Source: Crocinitomix sp.
Lineage (GTDB): Bacteria; Bacteroidota; Bacteroidia; Flavobacteriales_D; Crocinitomicaceae
DNA: 64,000 nucleotides
Assembly: GCA_013138735.1 (NCBI GenBank)
Contig: WTCE01000032.1
Coordinates: forward strand, 27,341-91,340
Direction of reading: 5' to 3'
Shown here: piece after piece, positions 1 to 7,904 of the stretch
Layout of the letters: each line of letters opens with the position of its first letter
How positions within the stretch are numbered: position 1 is the stretch's first letter
Translations under genes and position numbers: made by a program
The notes under the pieces: generated by a model
What the model was told of the DNA's origin: nothing
Seen by the model: the letters and a program-made list of their open reading frames with translations, nothing else
The model's database searches: none

Positions 1-1
1 G

Positions 2-1333
2 GCGGTTTATAAAAAATTGTTTTTTAAGCATAAAAGAATCAACCGATTGCTTGAGAGCATTTTACCTTCTCAAACCTTAAAGGAATTTAGACTTTACGGG
101 AAATCGAGTCCAAAAAAACGTCAAAATTGTGCGGTCTTATTTACGGACTTTGTCAATTTTACGCAGTTAACCAAAAACAGTGATCCGCAAGAATTAGTTA
201 AAAAATTGGATTTCTATTTTAGCAAGTTCGACGAAATCATATTAAAATATAAGTTAGAAAAAATAAAGACTATAGGTGATGCCTATATGGCGGTTGGCGG
301 TGTTACAGAGAAAGATCCACACCCAGCATTAAGAATGGCATTAGCAGCAAATGAAATTAGAAATTTCATGCTAAACGACATGGAAACGTTAAAGGCTTTT
401 CAAAAAGATTATTGGGAAATCCGAATTGGAATTCATATTGGTGACTTAGTTGCGGGTGTTGTTGGCAAACATAAATTTAGTTTTGATGTTTGGGGAGACA
501 CCGTTAATATTGCTGCACGTTGTGAACAAAATTCAACGCCAGGAAACATCAATATTTCGGGAGACTTTGCGAATGCAATTAAACCCTATTTCGATCTCAG
601 TACTCGCGGCAAAATAATCCTTAAAAATTCTGGTGAAATTGACATGTTCTACCTCGAAGGAATTAAACCGGAATATTCCTTGTATAATGAAGGTCGCGTG
701 CCCAATGTTGAGTTAAGAAAATCTTCAGGACTACCATTGGCAGATTTTATTGGCTTACGCAGTTTTATATTAACCAAATTAAAAGCTGAACTAAACGAAA
801 ACTTGCTTTATCATTCCTATAAACATACAGAAACCGTTGAGGCAGCTGTGGTTAAATATGGCGAATTGGAAAAACTCGACGAACATGAATTGTTTTTAGT
901 GCGCACGGCAGCCCTATTTCATGATTGCGGTTTCTTGTTTCGCTATGACAACAATGAGGAATTGGGCGTTGAATTACTTCACTATTATGGACCACGTTTT
1001 GGTTATCAAACCGGAGACTTAAAAACTGTCGAACAAATAATAATGGCTACCGGCTACGGTGCTGTTCCCAACAACTTGATGCAATCTGTGATGTGTGATG
1101 CCGATTTGGACTATTTAGGCCGTGCCGATTATCATGTTACGGCGGCAAAACTCTTTGATGAAATGGCACTAAATGGAATGAATTTCTCTGCTCAAAAAAG
1201 AATCGAAGTACAAATTGACTATTTAGAGAATCATCACGAGTACTATACCAATTCAGCTAAAAACTTGCGAGCACCTGGAAAAATAAAACGCATTGCTGAA
1301 TTAAAAACGAAACTATCTCAATTTAAGGCATAA
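2..1333 (+). CDS. Adenylate cyclase (class III) fused to HD-domain, N-terminus cut by window edge
   Basis: The reading frame is open to the left edge, so the N-terminus lies outside the window; the first possible internal start is a TTG at 17. Counting from that TTG, a class III cyclase domain spans about residues 35-200. The metal-binding Asp are in LFTDF (D44) and TIGDAY (D88). The adenine-selecting pair is K84 and D157 (FDVWG), and the transition-state Arg is R168 (NIAAR), so ATP to cAMP is the expected reaction. A C-terminal HD phosphohydrolase-like domain (about 255-370) follows, with H in LYHSYKH, HD in ALFHDCGF and D in CDADLDYLGR. A cyclase joined to a metal-dependent HD domain suggests one protein that both makes and destroys a nucleotide signal, but HD activity is only inferred. 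It ends at a bidirectional terminator. Confidence 0.88.
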   Translation, partial: AVYKKLFFKHKRINRLLESILPSQTLKEFRLYGKSSPKKRQNCAVLFTDFVNFTQLTKNSDPQELVKKLDFYFSKFDEIILKYKLEKIKTIGDAYMAVGGVTEKDPHPALRMALAANEIRNFMLNDMETLKAFQKDYWEIRIGIHIGDLVAGVVGKHKFSFDVWGDTVNIAARCEQNSTPGNINISGDFANAIKPYFDLSTRGKIILKNSGEIDMFYLEGIKPEYSLYNEGRVPNVELRKSSGLPLADFIGLRSFILTKLKAELNENLLYHSYKHTETVEAAVVKYGELEKLDEHELFLVRTAALFHDCGFLFRYDNNEELGVELLHYYGPRFGYQTGDLKTVEQIIMATGYGAVPNNLMQSVMCDADLDYLGRADYHVTAAKLFDEMALNGMNFSAQKRIEVQIDYLENHHEYYTNSAKNLRAPGKIKRIAELKTKLSQFKA

Positions 1334-1336
1334 AAA

Positions 1337-1368
1337 AATCCCTTTGCACATATATGCACAAAGGGATT
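1337..1368. terminator. Bidirectional intrinsic terminator
   Basis: A 10-bp stem (AATCCCTTTG / CAAAGGGATT) with a 12-nt loop has an A-run on its left and a T-rich run on its right. It sits between the convergent cyclase gene and the lipoprotein gene and can serve both. Confidence 0.8.
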
Positions 1369-1390
1369 AATATTTTTATTAAAGCAATAT

Positions 1391-1819
1391 CTATTGCTTC
1401 TCTAAAACGATTTCAGTCTTAGCTCCGTCAACATCAGTCTCAGAAATTTTAAGCGTTGAATTCGTTAACTCATCAATAGTAATAGCATTGATAGTAGTTG
1501 AAGACGCATCATCTTTAGTTTGTAAAGTTTCTCCGTCGTTTGTTACGTTATACAAATCAGACTCAGTATTTGTTCCGAAACTAGAAACGATTGTAGTTGT
1601 TAAGTTACAAAATTCGTCGTTTTTCAATTTACATCCGTCAAAAACATAAGTTGCAGACGTGATAAATCCTAATTCTAACCAATTTGCCGTTACACCATCT
1701 TCAGTATAGTTAATAGCGGTCGCTTTCCATGTTCCGTCTAATTTTTTTACTGCTGCTTGGTTCTTGTTACATGCAACTGCGATTAACGCAATCGCTGCAA
1801 TCATAAAAAATTTTTTCAT
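1391..1819 (-). CDS. Small lipoprotein, lipocalin-like
   Basis: The start was placed at the ATG giving MKKFFMIAAIALIAVAC, because this yields a clean lipoprotein signal peptide with a lipobox (AVAC) and Cys near residue 17; an upstream start would add 12 basic residues. The mature part is about 125 residues, starts with a WKATAI segment and alternates beta-strand-like stretches, as in the small lipocalin-like lipoproteins of Bacteroidota. No catalytic motif is visible. A -7 like element (TATATTTG on the minus strand, 1845-1852) lies 26 bp upstream. Function is unknown; it is probably anchored in the envelope. Confidence 0.7.
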   Translation of the reverse strand: MKKFFMIAAIALIAVACNKNQAAVKKLDGTWKATAINYTEDGVTANWLELGFITSATYVFDGCKLKNDEFCNLTTTIVSSFGTNTESDLYNVTNDGETLQTKDDASSTTINAITIDELTNSTLKISETDVDGAKTEIVLEKQ

Positions 1820-1844
1820 TGTTCGTTTTTTTTTAAAGTTGGTG

Positions 1845-1852
1845 CAAATATA
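1845..1852 (-). promoter_or_regulatory. Candidate -7 element of the 1391-1819 gene
   Basis: The minus strand reads TATATTTG, matching the Bacteroidota sigma consensus TAnnTTTG, 26 bp before the ATG. No convincing -33 element was seen. Confidence 0.4.
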
Positions 1853-2014
1853 CAATTATTAGAGAATTTAATTGTCCCTAACTGTTAATTGATACGGTAT
1901 TACGTGAAAAACAGCATTCAGTTACACCTATTTATAAACAACATGTAACTAAACATAGATTTAAGCTCATCTGTTGTCTCTGAAACATGGGTTTTGAAAG
2001 GTGCATATATTTAA

Positions 2015-2347
2015 CTAACCCGCAAATATTTGTAATTGGGTTAAATCAATACACGGGGCGGCTATTATTAGGATAATTAAACCTATGGCTAGGGATCTTT
2101 TTAGAATCGAATGTTTTTTGATCGCTAACTCTCTTTCATCCGTATGTAGAATTTCTGAATTAGGAAATAATTGGTCATTTTGAATGATTGGTTTTTCGAC
2201 TGAAATTTTCACAATTAACCTGCGTCTCCACAAAAGCAATAAAACCGATACAGTAAGACTAGCAATTGCAAAACCGAGCATTTCCATTCCTGTTGGTCCA
2301 GCAGGTCCCAAATCAAAGCACAAAAGTCCAACTAAAATAATATTCAT
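2015..2347 (-). CDS. Small membrane protein of unknown function
   Basis: The product is 110 residues with two hydrophobic stretches, about 22-40 (MLGFAIASLTVSVLLLLW) and 86-104 (LAIGLIILIIAAPCI). A polar linker that includes two basic patches joins them. The first 20 residues (FDLGPAGPTG) are Gly/Pro-rich. No family was recognised. It stands alone between the lipocalin-like gene and a repeat patch, with no operon partner. Confidence 0.5.
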   Translation of the reverse strand: MNIILVGLLCFDLGPAGPTGMEMLGFAIASLTVSVLLLLWRRRLIVKISVEKPIIQNDQLFPNSEILHTDERELAIKKHSILKRSLAIGLIILIIAAPCIDLTQLQIFAG

Positions 2348-2398
2348 ACTTTAAAAATAGCACTTTTGTTTGAATAGTTACAGTTTTCAAGACACAAT

Positions 2399-2563
2399 GC
2401 GTTTCAATGTGCAATGTGCAATGTGCAATACGATTTGACGGGGTTTTCAATGATTTAATGTTGGAATGCTTTAATGGCGATATGACGTGGGCGTTTCAAT
2501 GTGCAATGTGCAATACGATTTGAAGGGGTTTTCAATGATTTAATGTTGGAATGCTTTAATGCG
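2399..2563. repeat. Direct repeat of about 75-80 bp with an internal heptamer array
   Basis: Two nearly identical copies lie at 2399-2479 and 2491-2563. Each begins GCGTTTCAAT, then carries tandem GTGCAAT heptamers (three in the first copy, two in the second), then a shared tail ending in TGGAATGCTTTAATG. Copy length differs by about one heptamer, which suggests slippage. The block is intergenic and not coding. Confidence 0.85.
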
Positions 2564-2570
2564 AAATCTA

Positions 2571-2612
2571 ACAGCGAAGCGACCTAAGTACTAGTAGCGC
2601 AGCGTTCTAATC
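2571..2612 (-). repeat. Dispersed 23-bp repeat family, inverted copy
   Basis: Read on the minus strand this is TTAGAACGCTGCGCTACTAG followed by TACTTAGGTCGCTTCGCTG. These are two degenerate units of the tandem 23-mer (core TTAG.CCGCTGCGCTG) also found at about 11246-11315, 39735-39832, 39989-40041 and 40728-40782. It lies just beyond the end of the 2619-3725 gene. Confidence 0.7.
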
Positions 2613-2618
2613 TCTTTT

Positions 2619-3725
2619 TCACCCATTCACTTTTGCCTTTTCTGCCTCTTGCCTAGCAACCAACTTTGCTCTTTCAGCCTTCGAAAGGTATTGCCGAGCA
2701 ATGCTATTTTCAGGATTCCGTTGCGTAGTATACAAGACCAACCAAAAAACCAGCTCCAAAGGCTTCATTAAAATGTAAATAACATCCGACAAATATTTAT
2801 TCTCAAAAACGTGATAATGTTTATGAATTTTGTCCCCCACTTTATTATAATTCCGCCGAATAAACCTATGCAGTTTTGGGGTTTTAGTTTCCAAAACTTC
2901 TTCAAAAGCATTTGAAATAAGCAGTTGACGGTTGCAAACAATTGTTCCGCCATTCCGCTCCCCTAACCTTACCGGTTTTACAATTTTTTGATGCCCATTT
3001 GCTGCAACGGAGCATAAATAATGCCCACCACAAACAACATTATCACACATATAATCCCATTGCGATAAACCGTGTGAGTACGTATCCGTAAATGCACGAA
3101 TAACTGAATCTGCCTTTTGACCAAAAAGCATTAAAATCGCAGTTGCCATTGCAATAATGGGCGCGCATAAAATGGTCAACAAAGGAAATTTTGACAAAGG
3201 CTTTGCGGTTAAGACTTTTAGTGCCCAAGACTTAACATGGCCATCAGCTTCATAATAACCTTCGGCGGCTAAAGCTTGCACTTTACGCTGATTCGTAGCA
3301 AGCGCAATTAGGAAAAGCAAAATGATTGGGAGATTGCCAGCGATAAAAAACATGTCCTCTAAATGAAAACCAAGCACCACATTCAAAGCGATTCCAGCAA
3401 TTAAAAGACAGTTTACAATTACCTCAATAATTGGTGGCGCCAATTTTGTACGCCATTCCGAATAAAAATAGGCGATTGTGATCAACCCAATCCAAAAGTA
3501 CATGGTGAAACTATGCTCAGGCGAAAAAACAGCACTATCGTTGCAGCAATCATTATCTAAACCAATATCAAACATGCTTAGAAAAATCCAAGGAGAACCT
3601 ATTACCACAACCAGACTGACGAAGCCTGTTATAATTTTCCCCATAATGCGTCTTTCGGCAACGCAATAAACAATAAAATCAATCCCTGCTAATGCCGCAA
3701 ATAAAAATATAATGATGATTATCAT
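2619..3725 (-). CDS. Multi-pass membrane protein, possibly DUF6688-like
   Basis: The product is 368 residues. The first half has about five or six hydrophobic segments (about 1-20, 29-52, 72-90, 98-120, 125-145, 178-200). The C-terminal half is soluble and contains CGGHYLCSVAANGHQKIV and CNRQLLISNAFEEVL, a pattern I associate with the DUF6688 family. It ends in a charged Lys/Arg/Glu helix. Function is unknown and the family assignment is from memory of the motif only. Its start is 12 bp downstream of the rmuC stop, so it may be cotranscribed with rmuC. Confidence 0.65.
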   Translation of the reverse strand: MIIIIIFLFAALAGIDFIVYCVAERRIMGKIITGFVSLVVVIGSPWIFLSMFDIGLDNDCCNDSAVFSPEHSFTMYFWIGLITIAYFYSEWRTKLAPPIIEVIVNCLLIAGIALNVVLGFHLEDMFFIAGNLPIILLFLIALATNQRKVQALAAEGYYEADGHVKSWALKVLTAKPLSKFPLLTILCAPIIAMATAILMLFGQKADSVIRAFTDTYSHGLSQWDYMCDNVVCGGHYLCSVAANGHQKIVKPVRLGERNGGTIVCNRQLLISNAFEEVLETKTPKLHRFIRRNYNKVGDKIHKHYHVFENKYLSDVIYILMKPLELVFWLVLYTTQRNPENSIARQYLSKAERAKLVARQEAEKAKVNG

Positions 3726-3737
3726 AAGTCTATACTA

Positions 3738-5060
3738 TTATTGGTCTGATCGTTCAATCAATTTATCATTGATATTCTTAGATGGATTGACACCTAACTT
3801 TTTCAAATCTTCAATTCGTTTGGTGAGGTTGCCCGAACCATCCGTTAATTTATTCATGGCTTCGCCGTATGTTTTTGTAGCGGTATTCATTTGATTACCC
3901 AGCTTCACCAAATCATCTGTAAACCCAACAAACTTATCGTATAAATTACCAGCTTGTCTCGCAATTTCTTCTGCGTTTTTATTTTGTAAATCCTGCTTCC
4001 AAATATAAGAAATGGTGCGCAGTGTTGCCAATAAAGTTGAAGTAGAAACTATAACGATATTTTTATCCAATGCCTTTTCAAACATAGTTTGATCCTCTTG
4101 CAAGGCCAAAGTGAGTGCAGGTTCATTGGCAATAAACATCAAAACATAATCGGGTGTATTAATACCGTGCAGTTTTTGATAATCTTTACCACCCAATAAT
4201 TTAATATGGGCATTCACACTTTCTAAATGTTGCTTCAAATAAGTAACACGGAGTTTTTCATCATCTGTGTCGTTATAATTGCTGTAGGCTGTTAATGAAA
4301 CTTTCGAATCTAGAATTAGATTTTTTCCATCCGGCAGGTTAATGATATAATCTAAGCGTTGATTGCTACCATCCTCCGTTTTCAAATTGGTTTCTTTGGT
4401 ATAGTGGATTTCTTTTTGCAAGCCGGCTTTCGCCAAAATTGCTTCTAAGTGCATCTCACCCCAATTCCCTTGTGTTTTAGTATCGCCTCGCAAGGCCTGG
4501 GTTAAACTTCTAGTTTCTTGGGTAATTTCTTTGTTCAAGGTGTGTAGCATTTTTAAATGCTGATCTAAACTTGCCGATCGCTCAATATTCTTTTCGTTAT
4601 TGTCTTCTACTTTCTTTTGAAATTCTCCAATTTTATCTTTCAGTGGTGTAAGGATGGCGTCAATGTTCTTTTTATTCGAATCCGTAAATTTATTGGTTTT
4701 CTCTTCCAATATTTTATTAGCAATCAGTTCAAAATCTTTGGTGAATTTTTCTTGTAAGGATTCGAGTTCTGTTTTTTGATTCGCGAGCTTTTCTTCTAAT
4801 TCCTGATGCTTAATTTTCCATTCAGTTGCGCTTTGCATCTCATTGAGGTAATTGAAATTGGTTTTGCTAAGATCGGCTTTTACTTGCACTAGGTCGCTTT
4901 GTAGACTCTTGGCAGAATTCTCCATTGTGGCTGCAGTAATTTCTAGTTTTTGTAGTTCGCCCGCCTTTTCCATTTTTTCTTTAGAAAAGTTGACTTTCGC
5001 TATAAGATAGCCTACGATTGCACCTATGATAAGTCCAATGACTAGAAGAATATAATCCAT
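3738..5060 (-). CDS. rmuC: DNA recombination protein RmuC
   Basis: The product is 440 residues. One N-terminal transmembrane helix (about 3-20) is followed by a long coiled coil (about 28-130) and the RmuC domain. Recognisable RmuC segments are RGDTKTQGNWGEMHLEAIL, LPDGKNLILDSKVSLTAY and PDYVLMFIANEPAL. RmuC family proteins carry a PD-(D/E)XK nuclease-like core and limit inversions at short repeats in E. coli; the D in LILDSKVSL fits the core. Length is normal. The closely following membrane protein may share the transcript. Confidence 0.93.
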   Translation of the reverse strand: MDYILLVIGLIIGAIVGYLIAKVNFSKEKMEKAGELQKLEITAATMENSAKSLQSDLVQVKADLSKTNFNYLNEMQSATEWKIKHQELEEKLANQKTELESLQEKFTKDFELIANKILEEKTNKFTDSNKKNIDAILTPLKDKIGEFQKKVEDNNEKNIERSASLDQHLKMLHTLNKEITQETRSLTQALRGDTKTQGNWGEMHLEAILAKAGLQKEIHYTKETNLKTEDGSNQRLDYIINLPDGKNLILDSKVSLTAYSNYNDTDDEKLRVTYLKQHLESVNAHIKLLGGKDYQKLHGINTPDYVLMFIANEPALTLALQEDQTMFEKALDKNIVIVSTSTLLATLRTISYIWKQDLQNKNAEEIARQAGNLYDKFVGFTDDLVKLGNQMNTATKTYGEAMNKLTDGSGNLTKRIEDLKKLGVNPSKNINDKLIERSDQ

Positions 5061-5202
5061 GTTTTAAAGTTAGTTTTTTATTTGGAGAGTGCAGGTTGTA
5101 GCGTAAAGATTGGATTTGAGATAAAAGAGCAAAGAATGGTATCCTTTTGATTATCTCTTAAAAGAACTCTAAAGGACAAAATGTCCCTTCTGATGTCCTT
5201 AA

Positions 5203-5529
5203 CTATTCTTTTAGCCTGTATTTAGTCCATCTTTTGTCTCCTTCTTTTATTAAGAGTCCTTTATTAACGAGATTCGCAAGTCTTCTTTGTGCTGTTTTAT
5301 CCGTTAAATCAAAGTGCATAGCATAATCTTTTACAGAAATTGGCTCATTTTGTTGAATAAAATAAAGTCCCTCTCTGTCCTTTTTAGAAATATCAGGGTT
5401 ATCAAACCCTTTCATTTCTGGAATTAGAGAAGAGTCTCTGCCAAATACGATTTCAACAATATTGCCCTCAGCAAAAGCTGAGAGAAAAATAGCGCTAATG
5501 GAATCTACTTCAATAAAGCTAAATGCTAA
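5203..5529 (-). pseudogene. Winged-helix protein remnant
   Basis: An ATG at 5415 gives a 70-residue product with a winged-helix fold pattern (EPISVKDYAMHFDLTDKTAQ, RRLANLVNKGLLIKEGDKR, WTKYRL). This is the shape of the C-terminal HTH found at the end of Fic and AlbA-type proteins. The same frame stays open for about 38 more codons upstream, to 5529. That stretch reads as plausible protein (SFIEVDSISAIFLSAFAEGN) but has no ATG. It stops exactly at the TAA of the 5533-6168 gene, which is in the same frame. I infer the tail of a longer gene whose front has been lost. The alternative is a genuine 70-residue HTH protein. Confidence 0.5.
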
Positions 5530-5532
5530 GAT

Positions 5533-6168
5533 TTAAGCCCCCGCAGTTGGACGACTTCTAACAAGAACACGCACAAATAAAAACAAAAGCAGCGCGAAAA
5601 CCCCAAATAAGAAAAACAGTAAGAAATCACTATATCCACGTGCTGTGCCGTCGTTAAAATTGCTTAAGGGACGATAAGATGGGTTCAATAAATCAGCCAG
5701 TTCAGTCTCTAACTCATCTTCAAATTCATCCAAGGTCATTTTTGGTGTGCTGTTATCCTGCCATTCGCTTCCTTGCACATTTTCTCCAGTGATCAATAAA
5801 TCAAATTCACCACAGATATCTAGAATCGGCAATTTATCTGTTTCAGGATAATTGTATTGAAAAAAATATTCACGTCCAATTTTAAAGTGGTCGGCGTATT
5901 TGCGGCAAAGCATTCCATTATCTCCTTCAAAGCGCATTTCTAAGCTCGGAATTTGACCTTTGTATACCTCCAATATTTCTACAACTAATGTAAAAGGTTT
6001 ATCGGCAATTCCCGTTTTGTCGTAATCCTCATAACCTTGTGCTTTAAATTTTAAAACGACATCTGATTCTGTGCACAATTCAAGAAAATTTCGGGACCAA
6101 TCGCAAGTGCAGGCATTGGCTGAGAAAGTCCATAGACTCAAAACAAAAAAGAGCGATAATATTTTCAT
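5533..6168 (-). CDS. Secreted Cys-rich protein with C-terminal membrane anchor
   Basis: The product is 211 residues. A signal peptide (MKILSLFFVLSLWTFSANA) is followed by a CTCDW motif at the mature N-terminus and paired cysteines further on (ELCTESDVV, GMLCRKYAD, LDICGEF). This layout resembles the TIMP/netrin-like secreted proteins of Bacteroidota. A C-terminal transmembrane helix (about 181-203, FLLFFLFGVFALLLFLFV) and a short Arg-rich tail follow. It is probably the last gene of the ECF sigma operon that begins at 10580, 24 bp after the preceding gene. Role unknown; disulfide-stabilised periplasmic or surface domain likely. Confidence 0.6.
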   Translation of the reverse strand: MKILSLFFVLSLWTFSANACTCDWSRNFLELCTESDVVLKFKAQGYEDYDKTGIADKPFTLVVEILEVYKGQIPSLEMRFEGDNGMLCRKYADHFKIGREYFFQYNYPETDKLPILDICGEFDLLITGENVQGSEWQDNSTPKMTLDEFEDELETELADLLNPSYRPLSNFNDGTARGYSDFLLFFLFGVFALLLFLFVRVLVRSRPTAGA

Positions 6169-6192
6169 TTATTATTCTAGTTTTATCTATTG

Positions 6193-6651
6193 TTATTCTT
6201 TGTGTAAAACACCACCGTCAGCAACATGCATCAAGAAATACGTATTGTTTTTATCCGCATAAAAGCTCCTGGTTAATGGACTCGGAACAATTCCCTCTGC
6301 AGGATCTTTGCGATCTGCTTTATGAAATGTTTGGGCATCTACCACATCCTTTAACTCTGCTGTTGTAATCCCTATATGTTTACTCACTAAACTATCTACA
6401 TATAGATAATCATTAAATACATACATATACCATTTTTCTGGATCTTCAGAATCATCAGAAATCGCACTTTTGTCTATGGTTCTGAAATATAAATTCCCTT
6501 CACCGTCTTCATATAAATCATCACGAATTAAATCATAGCCTGCTTCCTCATCCAATCGATAGGTTATTCCATCCTCTGACGCAACTTGACAGGATAAAAA
6601 AATTAGCGCTATCAAAAGCACCAAAATTCTAGATGGATTGATCGTTAGCAT
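6193..6651 (-). CDS. Lipoprotein, DKNYY-like
   Basis: The product is 152 residues with a signal peptide and lipobox (FLSC, Cys about 21). The mature part contains LVSKHIGITTAELKDVVDAQTF, then a charged loop and FYADKNNTYFLMHVADG. This weakly resembles the DKNYY repeats (D-K-x-x-x-Y-Y around a 'DA.TF' segment) of Bacteroidota lipoproteins. It starts 8 bp after the AhpC/TSA-like gene, so it belongs to the same operon. The function is unknown. Confidence 0.55.
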   Translation of the reverse strand: MLTINPSRILVLLIALIFLSCQVASEDGITYRLDEEAGYDLIRDDLYEDGEGNLYFRTIDKSAISDDSEDPEKWYMYVFNDYLYVDSLVSKHIGITTAELKDVVDAQTFHKADRKDPAEGIVPSPLTRSFYADKNNTYFLMHVADGGVLHKE

Positions 6652-6659
6652 GGCTTCAA

Positions 6660-7346
6660 TTACATTTTAATTGAGCAACCAATTGCCACTGTTGAAGTAA
6701 TTGGAGGCTCTTCACCGCTCAATAAAGCATTCACAGCATCTTCTACATATTTCACAGTTACGGCAGCTTCATCACCATAATTATCGTCAATTGCGCCAAT
6801 ATATTCCACCTTATTCCCTGTAATATCTTTTTTCAAAATATAAACATGCGGTGTTTTTTTAGCACCATATTGAGGGAATACTTTTTGACCATCATCTAAT
6901 AAATAAGGGAAAGTAAATCCTTTCTCGGCAGCTCTAATTTTCATATTCTCAAAGCTATCTTCTTCCATCACATCTGGATTGTTTGGATTAATAGCAATTA
7001 CGGGATAACCTTGTGTTTTATATAGGGCATCTAAAGCAACAATTCGATCTTCATAAGCCACAGCATAAGGGCAATGGTTACAAGTGAAAATAACGATAAA
7101 ACCTTTGACCTCATCATAATCTGACAAAGAAACCATTTGATCGTCAATATTCATTAAACTAAAATCTATCGCATAATCGCCAACTGCATATCCTCTTTCC
7201 GCATTGATTTCATTGCTCGTCATATCCACTTCGTCTGTTTGCTCAAGACTGTCAATCACTTCGGTTACATCTTCAACTGTTTCGCCGCCACCGCAGGAAA
7301 TAATGAATAAAGGAAAGACTAAAAATAATAGGTGTATCTTTTTCAT
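6660..7346 (-). CDS. Thioredoxin-fold lipoprotein, AhpC/TSA redoxin family
   Basis: The ATG at 7346 gives MKKIHLLFLVFPLFIISC with a clear lipobox; the codon two positions upstream is a TTG and is not needed. A redoxin domain spans about residues 50-225, starting DYAIDFSLMNIDDQMVSL. It has an active-site CNHCP motif (VIFTCNHCPYAVAYE), followed by NPNNPDVMEEDSFENM and a cis-Pro region (AKKTPHVYIL). This is the peroxiredoxin-like subgroup with CxxC typical of Bacteroidota. A role as periplasmic thiol reductase or peroxidase is likely. It lies 9 bp after the TlpA-like gene in the sigma factor operon. Confidence 0.78.
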   Translation of the reverse strand: MKKIHLLFLVFPLFIISCGGGETVEDVTEVIDSLEQTDEVDMTSNEINAERGYAVGDYAIDFSLMNIDDQMVSLSDYDEVKGFIVIFTCNHCPYAVAYEDRIVALDALYKTQGYPVIAINPNNPDVMEEDSFENMKIRAAEKGFTFPYLLDDGQKVFPQYGAKKTPHVYILKKDITGNKVEYIGAIDDNYGDEAAVTVKYVEDAVNALLSGEEPPITSTVAIGCSIKM

Positions 7347-7355
7347 ATTCAAATG

Positions 7356-7904
7356 TTAGTTCTTAAAGGCTGCAATTGCTACCTCCAATTCTACAAAGTT
7401 AAACGATTGTTCGTAAAATTGGCTTTTGTCATTCTTATAAATGATTGTAGCAGGTATTGCACCCGACCATGTTGAATCAATTTGAGGAATCCATTTATTG
7501 GCATCTGGTTCATCTAAGAGAATCACTTCTGATTGCAGGTTGTTTTTTTGAATAAATGGAATTAAATTTTCTTTAATCTTTTTTGGGAAATCTAAACTTA
7601 CTAGTACTACTTCAATTTCCGGATACTCCGCTCCTAACTGTTCAAAATAAGGTAATTCTGCAACACAAGGGATACACCATGTAGCCCAAAAGTTAATGAC
7701 ATGAATTTTATCGTCATTTTGATGGATAAATGGTTTGAAATTCTCAAAATCAAAGACTTCAACATCAATCCCAGCATCACTCACAACCTCCTTCGGGTTT
7801 CGTTCAAAACTGCTTTCTTTATCACCTATGTTGCTCGCTTCTTCATTTGATCCGCAACTTGCAATCCCCATTACAAACGCGACTATGACACTAAACGGTT
7901 TCAT
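7356..7904 (-). CDS. TlpA-like thiol-disulfide oxidoreductase lipoprotein
   Basis: The product is 182 residues with a short signal peptide ending in the lipobox IASC (Cys about 17). The thioredoxin domain contains the catalytic WCIPC motif in INFWATWCIPCVAELP and the cis-Pro loop GAIPATIIYKN. This is the TlpA/ResA architecture, which passes electrons to periplasmic cysteines. The start codon overlaps the anti-sigma stop (TAATG), indicating translational coupling. Placement directly behind a sigma/anti-sigma pair suggests the regulon responds to envelope redox or damage; that is inference. Confidence 0.8.
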   Translation of the reverse strand: MKPFSVIVAFVMGIASCGSNEEASNIGDKESSFERNPKEVVSDAGIDVEVFDFENFKPFIHQNDDKIHVINFWATWCIPCVAELPYFEQLGAEYPEIEVVLVSLDFPKKIKENLIPFIQKNNLQSEVILLDEPDANKWIPQIDSTWSGAIPATIIYKNDKSQFYEQSFNFVELEVAIAAFKN

